The position numbers and the translations under genes were made by a program. 64,000 bases of DNA from NCBI RefSeq assembly GCF_025628985.1, contig NZ_JAOTEM010000002.1, positions 434,001 to 498,000 of the forward strand, given 5' to 3'. Below are positions 55,959 to 64,000 of the stretch, in pieces; the stretch's first letter is position 1, and each line of letters begins with the position of its first letter. The DNA comes from Chryseobacterium edaphi. GTDB taxonomy: Bacteria > Bacteroidota > Bacteroidia > Flavobacteriales > Weeksellaceae. The notes beneath the pieces are model-generated. The model ran no database searches and had not been told where the DNA came from. It saw nothing but the letters and a program-made list of their open reading frames with translations.

Positions 55959-58505
55959 TTATTTAATGTTAACAAATACTTGTATTTTTCCAATTGAGTT
56001 TTGGTCGTAATCCTGAAGAGCTTTTCCGAGAACCTGTCCGATTTTTACTTTTTTAGGATTGGCTTTCATGGCAACTCCGGGTTTTGATGAAGTTACCAAA
56101 AGATCACCTCTTTTGATTTTTCCTCCTTCAAGGCAAACTTTGGTAGGGATCACTCCAATGACACCCATCGGAACTTTTCCTGATAAATCGGCATCTACAT
56201 TTTCTTCAGTCAATAAAACTCCGGGTTTTGTAGCGTAAACTCCGGAAACTAAAGTAGAATATGGTTGTGATGATTTTTCTACCGCTCTGTCACTTGAAGT
56301 GGAAATTACCAAAACATCACCCATTTCGTATTCAGAAATATTTCCTTCGACATCAAATGCTTCTGCTAAATCGGCACCGCTGTTTTGAGTTCCTCCATTA
56401 AAAAATCCTGTTCCTGTCTTATTGATTCTGGCAACATTGGTTGATCCGCTTTGAAAAACTGCAAGATTTCCTGAAGCTCCGGTGTGATTGACAAAAATTC
56501 CTGTTCCTGTTCCTACATTGGTTACAGATACTACCGCCTGAGAATTTGCTGTATTAAAGTTTCTGAAATAAGCTGCACGACCCGTTCCGAAATTAGGAAC
56601 CCAACCGTAGATTGCACTTCCTGTTCCGTCAACCGTTGCTTCTACACCGTCACCGGAATTTTTTGCATTGGCTGTGATCCCGTTCCCGTTTCCATTAGCT
56701 AAAGCCATTAATGCGGGTCCGTTTCCTGTAGCGTTACTTGCATAAAATAAACCTGCGAAACCACCTGTTCCGGCAGATTCACCATAGACTCCTGCAGTGC
56801 CGAAGTTGGCAAACTGAGAATTTACTTTTCCTTTCACTGCTGGTGAAGTTCCATTCGTATTATCTACGAAGAATTCTCCTGCAATACCATTTCCTAAGGT
56901 CGTTGCAGAAAGAGCTGTCGATGTATTTGCAGTGTTGAAATTTTTAAATTCTGCTGCTTTTCCTGTACTGAATGTGGGAACCCAACCATAGATTGCACGT
57001 CCTGCTCCGTCAACGTTTGCCTCAATTGCGTCGCCGTCTTTTCCTGCATTGGCTCTGACTGCATCACCATTTCCGTCTGTTAATGCAACTAATGCATTAC
57101 CATTTCCTGTTGGGTTTGAAGAATAAAATAATCCGCCAGAACCGCCAGTTCCTGAAGAGACTCCAAAAATCCCGGCTGCTCCGAAGTTTCCGAAGATAGT
57201 TTTCACTTCACCTCGCACTGCTGCACTTACGCTGTTTGTATTATTAGAAAGAAATGATGCAACATTTCCTAAAGTATTATCAGGAATGTTTCCTGTACCG
57301 TTTGACTCAACTTCAAAAGTATTTTTGTCGTTTGCAGTATTTGTATTTTCAAATCTTCCGGCTCTTCCTTTACCTGAGTTAAGACCCACCTGACCGAATA
57401 CTCCAATGCTTGTTCCTGTAGTATTTCCCGAAACAAAACCTCTTACGCCATAACCTGCACCATTATTTCTTCCTACAACGGCTCCGGCAATACCGCTGTT
57501 GGCAATTCCGACTACAGCTTCTCCGCTTCCTGTATTTTCACCGTAAATTCCCGCAGAAGTCTGTTGGTTTGTAGTTCCTTGTACGGCAAATCCGGCTCCT
57601 GTAGAACTTACCACACCTGCTCCCGATCCTGTACTCGAAACGTTTACCACCGTCCCATTTCCTAAAGTGTTTGCGGTAAGAACAGTACTGTTATTTGCAT
57701 TATTTGAAATTGAAATGTTCGCAGCAGAACCATTTGTACTTGTTGCATTTAATCCTGTTCCTGTATTACTGTTTGCATAAACTCCATATCCTGATCCTGA
57801 TGAATTACCGTAAACTCCCAATCCACTAGGTGTTACACCATAAACTCCCCATCCGCTTCCGGCTTGAGATCCCCACATTCCTATTCCTAATCCTCCTGTT
57901 CCGTTATTAATTCCGCGAACGGCAGACGAAAATCCACCTGGAGCAACATTCGATACTGTTCCTCTTACCGCTGCAACACTTGAGGTTGTGGTATTGTTGG
58001 TTCCATCAAGAGAAGTTCCGTCTCCGTCGTTTGTTATCGAAAAAAGATTATTGGCATTATTTACTGTCGCAGTATAAGGTAAAGTAAATCCGCCTCCCGA
58101 ACTGCCCGAAGTTTTGGCATACATTGCATAAGGCACACTTAATAACTGACTTGTTCCTGTAATGGTATAAGAAGTTCCACCTGTAGGATCTGTTTCTGTT
58201 TTCAAATAAAAGTTTCCTGAAGGCCAGTTGATTGTAGCATATGTTCCTGAAAGCACGGTTCCGGTTCCGATTTCCAGACTAATGAGTCCGTTTACATTAG
58301 TTATTCCCGTTAGTCTTTCAGAATAAACAACTGTTCCGGCAGGTGAACCTTGAAGTACACTTACTTTCACTCCGATATTCTGATTGGCAAGCAATTGTCC
58401 GGATGTATTTCTCATTACAGCCTGATAACTCATTTTTTCCGGAGCTTGGGCTGAAACTAAGTGAAAGCCAAGCAACATTCCTACGGTGAGTAAAATTTTT
58501 TTCAT
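55959..58505 (-). CDS. Large repetitive surface protein (beta-roll/phage-tail-spike-like)
   Basis: An 848-aa exported protein. A signal peptide (MKKILLTVGMLLGFHLVSA) is followed by a conserved head MSYQAVMRNTSGQLLANQNI with NVNGLISLEIGTGTVL, the start type of a Bacteroidetes family. Then come many short Gly-rich repeats such as GVYGVTPSGLGVYGNSSG and two tandem copies of a roughly 110-aa unit. The C-terminus SGADLAEAFDVEGNISEYEMGDVLVIS with GVYATKPGVLL and GKIKRGDLLVTSSKPGVAMKA resembles Peptidase_G2-type domains of phage tail proteins. There is no T9SS CTD. It probably forms a fibrous adhesin or structure. Confidence 0.8.
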   Translation of the reverse strand: MKKILLTVGMLLGFHLVSAQAPEKMSYQAVMRNTSGQLLANQNIGVKVSVLQGSPAGTVVYSERLTGITNVNGLISLEIGTGTVLSGTYATINWPSGNFYLKTETDPTGGTSYTITGTSQLLSVPYAMYAKTSGSSGGGFTLPYTATVNNANNLFSITNDGDGTSLDGTNNTTTSSVAAVRGTVSNVAPGGFSSAVRGINNGTGGLGIGMWGSQAGSGWGVYGVTPSGLGVYGNSSGSGYGVYANSNTGTGLNATSTNGSAANISISNNANNSTVLTANTLGNGTVVNVSSTGSGAGVVSSTGAGFAVQGTTNQQTSAGIYGENTGSGEAVVGIANSGIAGAVVGRNNGAGYGVRGFVSGNTTGTSIGVFGQVGLNSGKGRAGRFENTNTANDKNTFEVESNGTGNIPDNTLGNVASFLSNNTNSVSAAVRGEVKTIFGNFGAAGIFGVSSGTGGSGGLFYSSNPTGNGNALVALTDGNGDAVRANAGKDGDAIEANVDGAGRAIYGWVPTFSTGKAAEFKNFNTANTSTALSATTLGNGIAGEFFVDNTNGTSPAVKGKVNSQFANFGTAGVYGESAGTGGFAGLFYASNATGNGPALMALANGNGNGITANAKNSGDGVEATVDGTGSAIYGWVPNFGTGRAAYFRNFNTANSQAVVSVTNVGTGTGIFVNHTGASGNLAVFQSGSTNVARINKTGTGFFNGGTQNSGADLAEAFDVEGNISEYEMGDVLVISTSSDRAVEKSSQPYSTLVSGVYATKPGVLLTEENVDADLSGKVPMGVIGVIPTKVCLEGGKIKRGDLLVTSSKPGVAMKANPKKVKIGQVLGKALQDYDQNSIGKIQVFVNIK
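56555..56868 (-). repeat. Internal repeat copy 2 in the surface protein
   Basis: Encodes the second copy (NGTSPAVKGKVNSQFANFG to IYGWVPNFGTGRAAYFRNFN) of a unit also found at about 56935-57240. Boundaries are approximate and set by aligning the translated copies. Confidence 0.6.
56935..57240 (-). repeat. Internal repeat copy 1 in the surface protein
   Basis: Encodes NSVSAAVRGEVKTIFGNFG to IYGWVPTFSTGKAAEFKNFN, matching copy 2 at most positions. The shared blocks include GESAGTGGFAGLFY/GVSSGTGGSGGLFY and AIYGWVP. Confidence 0.6.
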
Positions 58506-58510
58506 GATGA

Positions 58511-58990
58511 TTATTTTTTAATGATTTTAAATGTTTTAATGTTTTTTCCGTTCTGATTGATTCTGAAGATGTACATCGCAGATGGAAGCTCTGAAAAATT
58601 AAATTCTGATTTTGATTCTTTTATCTTGTCTTGTTTTAAAAGTTTTCCGGAAGAATCGAAGAGTTGAAATTCAGAATTTCGGTAGTCGTTTGTAGTAAAA
58701 TCCACAAACAAAAAATCTTTGAATGGATTCGGATACAATAAAATGTCTTTCTTGTCTGTGCCTGCAGTTTCTGTGGTGGAGAGAGTCATGATTTCGTAGG
58801 CTTGTTGTACGCCTTCCATGATTTGATTGTTGGTACCTTTGCTGGTAAAATCAATCTGTCCTACACTATAAGAAACAGAGCCGTTGCCTCCTGTTGCGTT
58901 TGATCCTGTTGCAAGAAGTGCTTTTTGAGCATTGACTTCAGACAGCGAGGAGAAAATCAAAAAGAAACTGTAGATAAAAATTCTTTTCAT
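58511..58990 (-). CDS. T9SS type A sorting-domain protein
   Basis: A 159-aa protein with signal peptide (MKRIFIYSFFLIFSSLSEVNAQ), a short cargo (LLATGSNATGGNGSVSYSVGQ) and a C-terminal T9SS sorting domain: ILLYPNPFKDFLFVDFT, QLFDSSGKLLKQDKI and LPSAMYIFRINQNGKNIKTFKIIKK. The CTD directs export across the outer membrane by the type IX system. Mature cargo is only about 60 aa, so it may be a small surface-attached protein. It is the first gene of the operon with the 848-aa surface protein and the 133-aa protein (gaps 5 and 7 bp). Confidence 0.9.
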   Translation of the reverse strand: MKRIFIYSFFLIFSSLSEVNAQKALLATGSNATGGNGSVSYSVGQIDFTSKGTNNQIMEGVQQAYEIMTLSTTETAGTDKKDILLYPNPFKDFLFVDFTTNDYRNSEFQLFDSSGKLLKQDKIKESKSEFNFSELPSAMYIFRINQNGKNIKTFKIIKK

Positions 58991-59195
58991 ATTAAGATAA
59001 TTTCTGGTTAATAAATGTTTTTATGTTATGATCTGTTATTGAGATTTTTACGGTGTAAAGGTAACTGCAGACAGAGGAGGTAAACCAGAGGAAAAGAACT
59101 AGATTAAAAAGGGGAAAACACCTGTTTTAAGAGCGGGGTTGCATTTATAAATTAAAAATGTTATCTTGTAAATCTTATAAATTATACAGAATTTA

Positions 59196-60428
59196 ATGTT
59201 AGAAAAGAAACAACATAGTTACGAAAAGGCAGTTTTGGTGGGCGTTGTTACCCAAAATCAAGATGCTGATAAGTTACAGGAATATATGGACGAGTTAGAG
59301 TTTTTGGCTTTAACGGCGGGTGCTACAATAGACAGACGTTTTACTCAGAATTTAACTCAGCCGGATTCCAAGACTTTTGTAGGAAGCGGAAAAGCTCAGG
59401 AAATAAAAGAATATGTGAAGGAGAACGAGATAGGAACAATCATTTTTGATGATGAATTGTCTCCTTCGCAATTAAAAAATCTTGAAAAAGAAATTGAAGT
59501 AAAAATTCTCGACAGAACCAATCTTATCCTTGATATTTTCGCACAAAGAGCACAGACTTCTTACGCAAGAACTCAGGTAGAATTAGCGCAATACCAATAT
59601 TTGTTACCCAGACTGAGCAAAATGTGGTCTCACTTAGATAAACAGAAGGGGGGAATCGGAATGCGTGGTCCGGGTGAAACGGAGATTGAAACCGACAGAA
59701 GGATCATCCGTGACAGAATTTCATTATTAAAAGATAAACTGAAAGTCATTGACAAACAAATGGCGACTCAGCGAAACAACCGCGGAAAAGTTGTTCGTGT
59801 GGCTTTGGTAGGCTATACCAACGTAGGAAAGTCTACATTGATGAATGCGATCTCTAAATCTGACGTTTTTGCCGAAAATAAACTTTTTGCAACGCTTGAT
59901 ACAACTGTAAGAAAAGTAGTGATCGGAAATTTACCTTTCCTTTTAACAGATACGGTTGGTTTTATCAGAAAATTGCCAACTCAGTTGGTAGAGTCTTTCA
60001 AATCTACTTTGGATGAGGTAAGAGAAGCGGATCTTTTGATTCATGTGGTTGATATTTCTCATGAAAGTTTTGAAGATCATATCGAATCTGTGAATCAGAT
60101 TTTAATGGAAATCAATGCTCATCAGAAACCAATGATCATGGTTTTCAACAAAATTGATGATTTCAGTTATGAGAAAAAAGACGAAGACGATCTTACACCA
60201 GGCTCAAACAAAAATGTTTCTCTTGAAGAATGGAAAAGAACGTGGATGAATAAATCTAAACATCCCGCAGTTTTCATTTCAGCTTTAAAGAAAGAAAATT
60301 TCCCTGAAATGAAAAGGCTGATCTACGATGAGGTGATGAAAATTCATATCTCAAGATTCCCGTACAATGATTTTCTTTTCGAATATTTTGATAACGACGA
60401 AGACGATGCATCAGAAAAAGAAGATTAA
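59196..60428 (+). CDS. hflX: GTPase HflX
   Basis: A 410-aa ribosome-associated GTPase that splits stalled ribosomes under stress. The N-terminal HflX domain (ALTAGATIDRRFTQNLTQ, FVGSGKAQEIKEYV) and the GMRGPGETEIETDRR linker are followed by the G domain with GYTNVGKSTLMN (G1), DTVGFIRKLP (G3) and FNKID (G4). The final part EEWKRTWMNKSKHPAVFISALKK is the G5 region. Start is ATG 59196. The stop overlaps the start of the DUF4919 gene by one base (TAATG). Confidence 0.95.
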   Translation: MLEKKQHSYEKAVLVGVVTQNQDADKLQEYMDELEFLALTAGATIDRRFTQNLTQPDSKTFVGSGKAQEIKEYVKENEIGTIIFDDELSPSQLKNLEKEIEVKILDRTNLILDIFAQRAQTSYARTQVELAQYQYLLPRLSKMWSHLDKQKGGIGMRGPGETEIETDRRIIRDRISLLKDKLKVIDKQMATQRNNRGKVVRVALVGYTNVGKSTLMNAISKSDVFAENKLFATLDTTVRKVVIGNLPFLLTDTVGFIRKLPTQLVESFKSTLDEVREADLLIHVVDISHESFEDHIESVNQILMEINAHQKPMIMVFNKIDDFSYEKKDEDDLTPGSNKNVSLEEWKRTWMNKSKHPAVFISALKKENFPEMKRLIYDEVMKIHISRFPYNDFLFEYFDNDEDDASEKED

Positions 60429-61063
60429 TGAATTACAGATTATTGATTTTTCTGCTTCTTATTCCGTTTTTTGCACTTAGCCAAAAGACTAAATTAGACC
60501 TGAAAAGTATTGAGAAAAATCTCAGCAATTCGGGCTCGCCATACAATTATGGAAAGCTTATTTTTAAATTTAAAGGTTTACCAAAATCTCTCGACAGTAT
60601 AGAAGCACAGCATTTATACTATGGCAGAAATTTCATAAAAGATAAAGTTTCCCAGACTGGCGAAGAGTTCAAAAGTCTGGCTGAAGCTTTCAAAAATAAT
60701 AATTTTGCAGACTGCATCAGACTCGGAAAGATTCTTTACAATAAAGATCCTACCAATCTTGATGTTATTCTTATTCTGCTTCGTGCTTACGATCAGACCA
60801 AAGACGTCAGCAATTTTTCGCATCACATCTCCCAGTTGAGACTTCTCACAGATGCCATCAAAAATTCAGGTGACGGGAAATCTGAAAAAACTGCTTTTAA
60901 GGTAAATAACGTTGGAGACGAATACATTTTTCTGAATGTAATGAATATCGGACAGGATTACACAAGAGGTTCAAGGCCTCTGAAGGACGGCGTGATCGAC
61001 GTTTGGGCGAAAGGTGACGACAAAATTTATATCAAAGTACTTTATTTAGACTTAATTTTTTAA
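60428..61063 (+). CDS. DUF4919 protein (copy 1)
   Basis: A 211-aa protein with signal peptide (MNYRLLIFLLLIPFFALSQ) and TPR-like helical core (NFADCIRLGKILYNKDPTNLDVILILLRAYDQTKD). The C-terminal strand segment DGVIDVWAKGDDKIYIKVLYL is shared with the paralogue at 62397. It is coupled to hflX by a one-base overlap and followed by the antiporter gene. Function unknown; periplasmic. Confidence 0.82.
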   Translation: MNYRLLIFLLLIPFFALSQKTKLDLKSIEKNLSNSGSPYNYGKLIFKFKGLPKSLDSIEAQHLYYGRNFIKDKVSQTGEEFKSLAEAFKNNNFADCIRLGKILYNKDPTNLDVILILLRAYDQTKDVSNFSHHISQLRLLTDAIKNSGDGKSEKTAFKVNNVGDEYIFLNVMNIGQDYTRGSRPLKDGVIDVWAKGDDKIYIKVLYLDLIF

Positions 61064-61076
61064 AAAAAACAATTCA

Positions 61077-62363
61077 TTGGAATTATATTATTCATTTTCA
61101 GCGCTTATCGTATTAGCATCCATTTTTGCATATATCAACTACAGATTTTTAAAACTTCCGAGCACCATCGGAATTATGGTCATTGCCATTGTGATCTCTA
61201 TCATTTTGGTTTTATTTGGTGAAAATTCTTTTCCAAAAACATTCGGACATTTGAGTAGTTTGATGAACAGTATCGACTTTACAGAAGTTCTGATGGGAGC
61301 TATGCTTAATTTCCTTCTTTTTGCGGGAGGAATTCATATTAATATTAATGATCTGAAAGAACAGTTTCGTCCTGTTCTCATATTCTCAACTGCAGGTGTG
61401 ATTATTTCGACATTTATTGTAGGATTTGGAATGTTTTATCTTTTACCTTTTGTTGGCTTACAGATTCCGTTTATTTATTGTCTTGTTTTTGGAGCATTGA
61501 TTTCTCCAACAGATCCGGTTGCGGTTTTAAGTGTTTTAAAACAAGCTAGTATCTCAAAATCATTAGAAACGAAAATTGCCGGAGAATCATTATTCAACGA
61601 TGGTATGGCGGTTGTGGTTTTTACAGTTGTATTGCAACTTGCAATTGGGAGGGAAGTTGATTTGGGTGTGGAAAATATTATGATTTTATTAATGAAAGAA
61701 GCAGGTGGAGGATTGCTTTTAGGAGTTCTTTTAGGTTGGGTTACTTCAAGATTAATGCGTGAAGTTGATGATTATATTATCTCCGTTTTGGTGACACTTG
61801 CCGTTGTGATGGGTGGTTATCTCGTTGCAAGACAGATGCACGTTTCCGGACCGTTGACGATGGTTGCGGCAGGATTATTTATGGGTAACTTCAATGTTAA
61901 ATTTAAAATGAAATCAATCACTCAGGATTATTTAATTAAATTCTGGGAACTCATCGATGAAATTCTGAATGCCGTTTTATTCCTTTTCATTGGGTTTGAA
62001 TTATTGATGATTAAAGACTTAAACCATTACTTTATTCCTGGACTTTTGGCGATTGTTGTGGTTTTAGTGGCGAGATTTATTTCCATTTGGGGACCTACAA
62101 AATTTATGTCTTTCAGAACGAGATTTAGTCCGCAAACTATAAAGGTTCTTTTTTGGGGCGGAATTCGTGGTGGAGTTTCCATCGCTTTGGCTATGTCAAT
62201 TCCGAAAAATGAGTACAGCAATGCCATTTTAAGTATTACTTATTGTGTAGTTGTGTTTTCAATTATTGTTCAGGGACTTACCATTGCTAAAGTTGCCAAT
62301 CCTAAGAAAATTGCTGATGAAGAAAAAAAGCTGGAAAGTATAGCTTTAGAAGAGAGTCATTAA
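61077..62363 (+). CDS. CPA1-type Na+/H+ antiporter
   Basis: A 428-aa membrane antiporter with about 12 transmembrane segments. Family motifs are GALISPTDPVAVLSVLKQASISK (with the ion-binding Asp pair), ETKIAGESLFNDGMAVVVFTVV, and LFWGGIRGGVSIALAMSIP. CPA1 exchangers export Na+ or K+ for H+ for pH and salt balance. The frame starts with TTG 61077 (MELYYSFSALIVLASIFAYI); no ATG occurs before residue 34, so TTG is accepted. It lies between two DUF4919 genes. Confidence 0.9.
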   Translation: MELYYSFSALIVLASIFAYINYRFLKLPSTIGIMVIAIVISIILVLFGENSFPKTFGHLSSLMNSIDFTEVLMGAMLNFLLFAGGIHININDLKEQFRPVLIFSTAGVIISTFIVGFGMFYLLPFVGLQIPFIYCLVFGALISPTDPVAVLSVLKQASISKSLETKIAGESLFNDGMAVVVFTVVLQLAIGREVDLGVENIMILLMKEAGGGLLLGVLLGWVTSRLMREVDDYIISVLVTLAVVMGGYLVARQMHVSGPLTMVAAGLFMGNFNVKFKMKSITQDYLIKFWELIDEILNAVLFLFIGFELLMIKDLNHYFIPGLLAIVVVLVARFISIWGPTKFMSFRTRFSPQTIKVLFWGGIRGGVSIALAMSIPKNEYSNAILSITYCVVVFSIIVQGLTIAKVANPKKIADEEKKLESIALEESH

Positions 62364-62396
62364 TAGTTTGTAATTCAAGTTTTTAAAATATCAGAG

Positions 62397-63044
62397 ATGA
62401 AAAAAATATTGTCTTTTTTCCTTTTAATAATTTTTGGAATATGTTTCGGCCAAATCAATGTTGAGGAAATCAAAAAAAATGTCACCGAAAATCCTCAAAA
62501 ATATTTCTTTGATTATTTGGAAATTTTTAAAAAAGATCCGTCAAAGTTGTCCCAGGAAGAAATGAACCAACTGTATTATGGAAGTCGGTTTGTTGATACG
62601 GGTTACAGTTTATCTGCGTACAATAAAGATTATGATGAAGTTTGGAAACTTGCGTCAAAAAGAATTGCTAAAAGCAAAGCTCAAAAAATTCTTAGTAAAG
62701 CAGAAAATGCATATAATAAAGCCCCATTGAATATGGAGATATTGAGTTCAATGGCAAATATATATGATGCGATTGGAGAAACTGCAAAAAGTGATATTTG
62801 TATTTCTCAGTATAAATTAATTGAGGAAACCATTACAAAAAGCGGAAGCGGAAACTCGGAAGATTCTCCGATTTGTGTCATTCGTGCAGGAGATGTCATT
62901 AGTCAAATTGATAATTTGCGAGGTTACGGAATGGCAAGAGATTTTAAACAAGATATAAAAACTTTGCCCGATGGAAGTATGTTGACAAAATACGAAATGG
63001 GGAAAAAGCAGATTTATGTAAAATTGGTTGGTGGTTATAGATGA
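62397..63044 (+). CDS. DUF4919 protein (copy 2)
   Basis: A 215-aa paralogue of the gene at 60428, with signal peptide (MKKILSFFLLIIFGICFGQ). It shares EEMNQLYYGSRFVDTG (copy 1: SIEAQHLYYGRNFIKDK), helical repeats (AENAYNKAPLNMEILSSMANIYDA) and the end strand YEMGKKQIYVKLVGG. Its stop overlaps the AlkD start by 4 bp (ATGA), so AlkD is coupled to it. Function unknown. Confidence 0.82.
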   Translation: MKKILSFFLLIIFGICFGQINVEEIKKNVTENPQKYFFDYLEIFKKDPSKLSQEEMNQLYYGSRFVDTGYSLSAYNKDYDEVWKLASKRIAKSKAQKILSKAENAYNKAPLNMEILSSMANIYDAIGETAKSDICISQYKLIEETITKSGSGNSEDSPICVIRAGDVISQIDNLRGYGMARDFKQDIKTLPDGSMLTKYEMGKKQIYVKLVGGYR

Positions 63045-63760
63045 ATAATTTAATAAAAGAAATTAAAGAATCATTAGCTATTTTATCCATTCCGGAAAAG
63101 GCAGCTTTTTTTCCAAGATTTTTCAAAACAGGAAAAGGAGAATACGGTGAAGGCGACCAATTTATCGGAGTTATAGTTCCTGATCAAAGAAAAGTAGCAA
63201 AAGAATATTTCTCAAAAATTTCTTTGGAAGAATTGAGCAAATTGCTTTCGTCACCAATCCACGAACATCATTTAACTGCTTTGTTTATGCTCATTTCAAA
63301 ATTTGAAAAAGCAAAAGAGCAGAGTGTAAAAGATGAGATTGTAGAATTTTATTTAAATCATCTTCAGTACGTCAACAATTGGGATTTGGTTGATACAAGC
63401 TGTTACAAGATTTTGGGTCGGTATGCTTTTGAAAATCAGGAAGAAAGCCTGTTGAAGAAACTTGCGGGTTCTGATCAGATGTGGCACAAAAGAATTGCCG
63501 TTGTTGGAACGATGCATTTTATAAAAAAAGGTTCGTTTGAGCTTACTAAAGAATTTGTGACTCAAAATTTACTTCATCCACATGATCTCATGCACAAAGC
63601 AAACGGCTGGCTTTTGCGAGAAATGGGAAACAAAAACGAAGCTGAATTGATCGATTATCTCAATCAACATTACCAAAAAATGCCGAGAACATGTCTTCGT
63701 TATGCCATTGAGAAGTTAGATGAAGAGTTAAGACAAGATTATCTTAAAGGTAGAATTTAG
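63041..63760 (+). CDS. DNA alkylation repair enzyme (AlkD-type HEAT-repeat glycosylase)
   Basis: A 239-aa all-helical AlkD-type protein. It has HEAT-like repeats and conserved aromatic and acidic residues in KYFSKISLEELSKLLSSPIHEHHLTALFML, YVNNWDLVDTSCYKILGRYAF and MWHKRIAVVGTMHFIKKG, with LLREMGNKNEAELIDYL at the end. AlkD excises cationic alkylated bases such as 7-methylguanine. Translation is coupled to the DUF4919 gene by overlap. Confidence 0.87.
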   Translation: MNNLIKEIKESLAILSIPEKAAFFPRFFKTGKGEYGEGDQFIGVIVPDQRKVAKEYFSKISLEELSKLLSSPIHEHHLTALFMLISKFEKAKEQSVKDEIVEFYLNHLQYVNNWDLVDTSCYKILGRYAFENQEESLLKKLAGSDQMWHKRIAVVGTMHFIKKGSFELTKEFVTQNLLHPHDLMHKANGWLLREMGNKNEAELIDYLNQHYQKMPRTCLRYAIEKLDEELRQDYLKGRI

Positions 63761-63829
63761 TTGAGGAATATCTTTACAATGTGATTATTACAACTAAATT
63801 TCAGTAAATTAGCAGTCTAAACCTAAATC

Positions 63830-64000
63830 ATGAAAATGTTCATCAAGCGCCTTTTGGTGGTGCTTCCCTTACTATTTCTCACAAGTTGTTTTGATATTTT
63901 AGATAAAGTCAATGTAAAAGCTGACGGAAGCGGAGAATATTCGCTGATTCTCAATGCCAGCAAAAGCAAAACAAGATTGGCTTCCATCTCAAAAATGGAA
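63830..64000 (+). CDS. Lipoprotein of unknown function (3' end cut by window edge)
   Basis: Fifty-seven codons are visible from ATG 63830. They encode a lipoprotein signal with lipobox LTSC (RLLVVLPLLFLTSCFDI), then DKVNVKADGSGEYSLILNAS, a segment with GSGEYSL repeated in related flavobacterial lipoproteins. An alternative ATG lies at 63836. The rest is outside the window. Confidence 0.7.
   Translation, partial: MKMFIKRLLVVLPLLFLTSCFDILDKVNVKADGSGEYSLILNASKSKTRLASISKME

Noticed and set aside
1-64000. Prophage, insertion sequences, CRISPR arrays and toxin-antitoxin defence islands
   Set aside because: No transposase, integrase, capsid, Cas or repeat-spacer pattern was seen; the short palindromic elements lack transposase genes and the YwqK-like gene is a MORN protein, not a demonstrated antitoxin.

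Overview
The window is a 64 kb chromosomal segment from a low-GC member of the Bacteroidota, most likely family Weeksellaceae (Chryseobacterium or a close relative). The evidence is a T9SS type A sorting domain, a GLPGLI-family protein, S46 dipeptidyl-peptidase, DUF4919 and DUF6438 proteins, a SpmA-SpmB fusion, AccD without a zinc ribbon, an endonuclease III without an iron-sulfur cluster, Flavobacteriia-type promoters (TAnnTTTG at about -7, sometimes TTTG or TTG near -33), and almost no Shine-Dalgarno sites. No prophage, insertion sequence, CRISPR array, rRNA operon or obvious defence island was seen. Most of the window is core housekeeping content with lineage-specific secreted proteins and several short palindromic intergenic repeats.

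Layout. 1-4371: mnmA (cut by the left edge), a small outer-membrane barrel protein and clpC. 4529-8390: an envelope-glycan block with a small membrane protein, three glycosyltransferases (GT4, GT9, GT2) and sufE between them. 8540-8722: two identical tRNA-Val(TAC) genes, then folC. 10115-14342: tolC-like efflux porin, SprT-like metalloprotein, mannose-1-phosphate guanylyltransferase, a secreted protein and a GNAT acetyltransferase. 14538-19568: bcp, nth, a DinB-fold protein, a DUF6438 protein, a DUF885 lipoprotein and an acidic protein. 19740-21736: an ExbB-ExbD-TonB-like energisation operon. 21845-30052: SpmAB fusion, DUF6973 protein, accD, fba, nadK, a CBS protein, a possible small RNA gene, a SpoU methyltransferase and a bestrophin. 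30134-40770: JmjC-like cupin, MORN protein, mutS, thioredoxin-fold pair, small membrane and lipoproteins, and a four-gene operon ending with a YARHG lipoprotein. 41086-50496: hotdog thioesterase, thiL, pepT, secreted proteins, a frameshifted XRE regulator, an HMG-CoA-lyase-type enzyme, OsmC, rhodanese, a MIP18-type protein, an exonuclease and CsaA. 50622-58990: yifB/comM, YdeI, a DPP7-type S46 peptidase, META lipoprotein, and an operon encoding a T9SS cargo protein and an 848-aa repetitive surface protein. 59196-64000: hflX, two DUF4919 paralogues flanking a CPA1 antiporter, AlkD, and a lipoprotein cut by the right edge.

How genes work together. The glycosyltransferases and GDP-mannose synthesis probably serve LPS or capsule assembly. 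ExbBD-TonB, several TonB-C-like proteins and the T9SS cargo genes belong to envelope transport and secretion. The S46 peptidase, DUF885 protein and PepT fit a peptide-feeding lifestyle. No single large new system was recognised. The best leads are a small RNA gene with a textbook Bacteroidetes promoter and terminator (28185-28286), a palindrome upstream of clpC, a set of unrelated short inverted-repeat elements, the surface-protein operon 55550-58990, and the DUF4919-antiporter arrangement.
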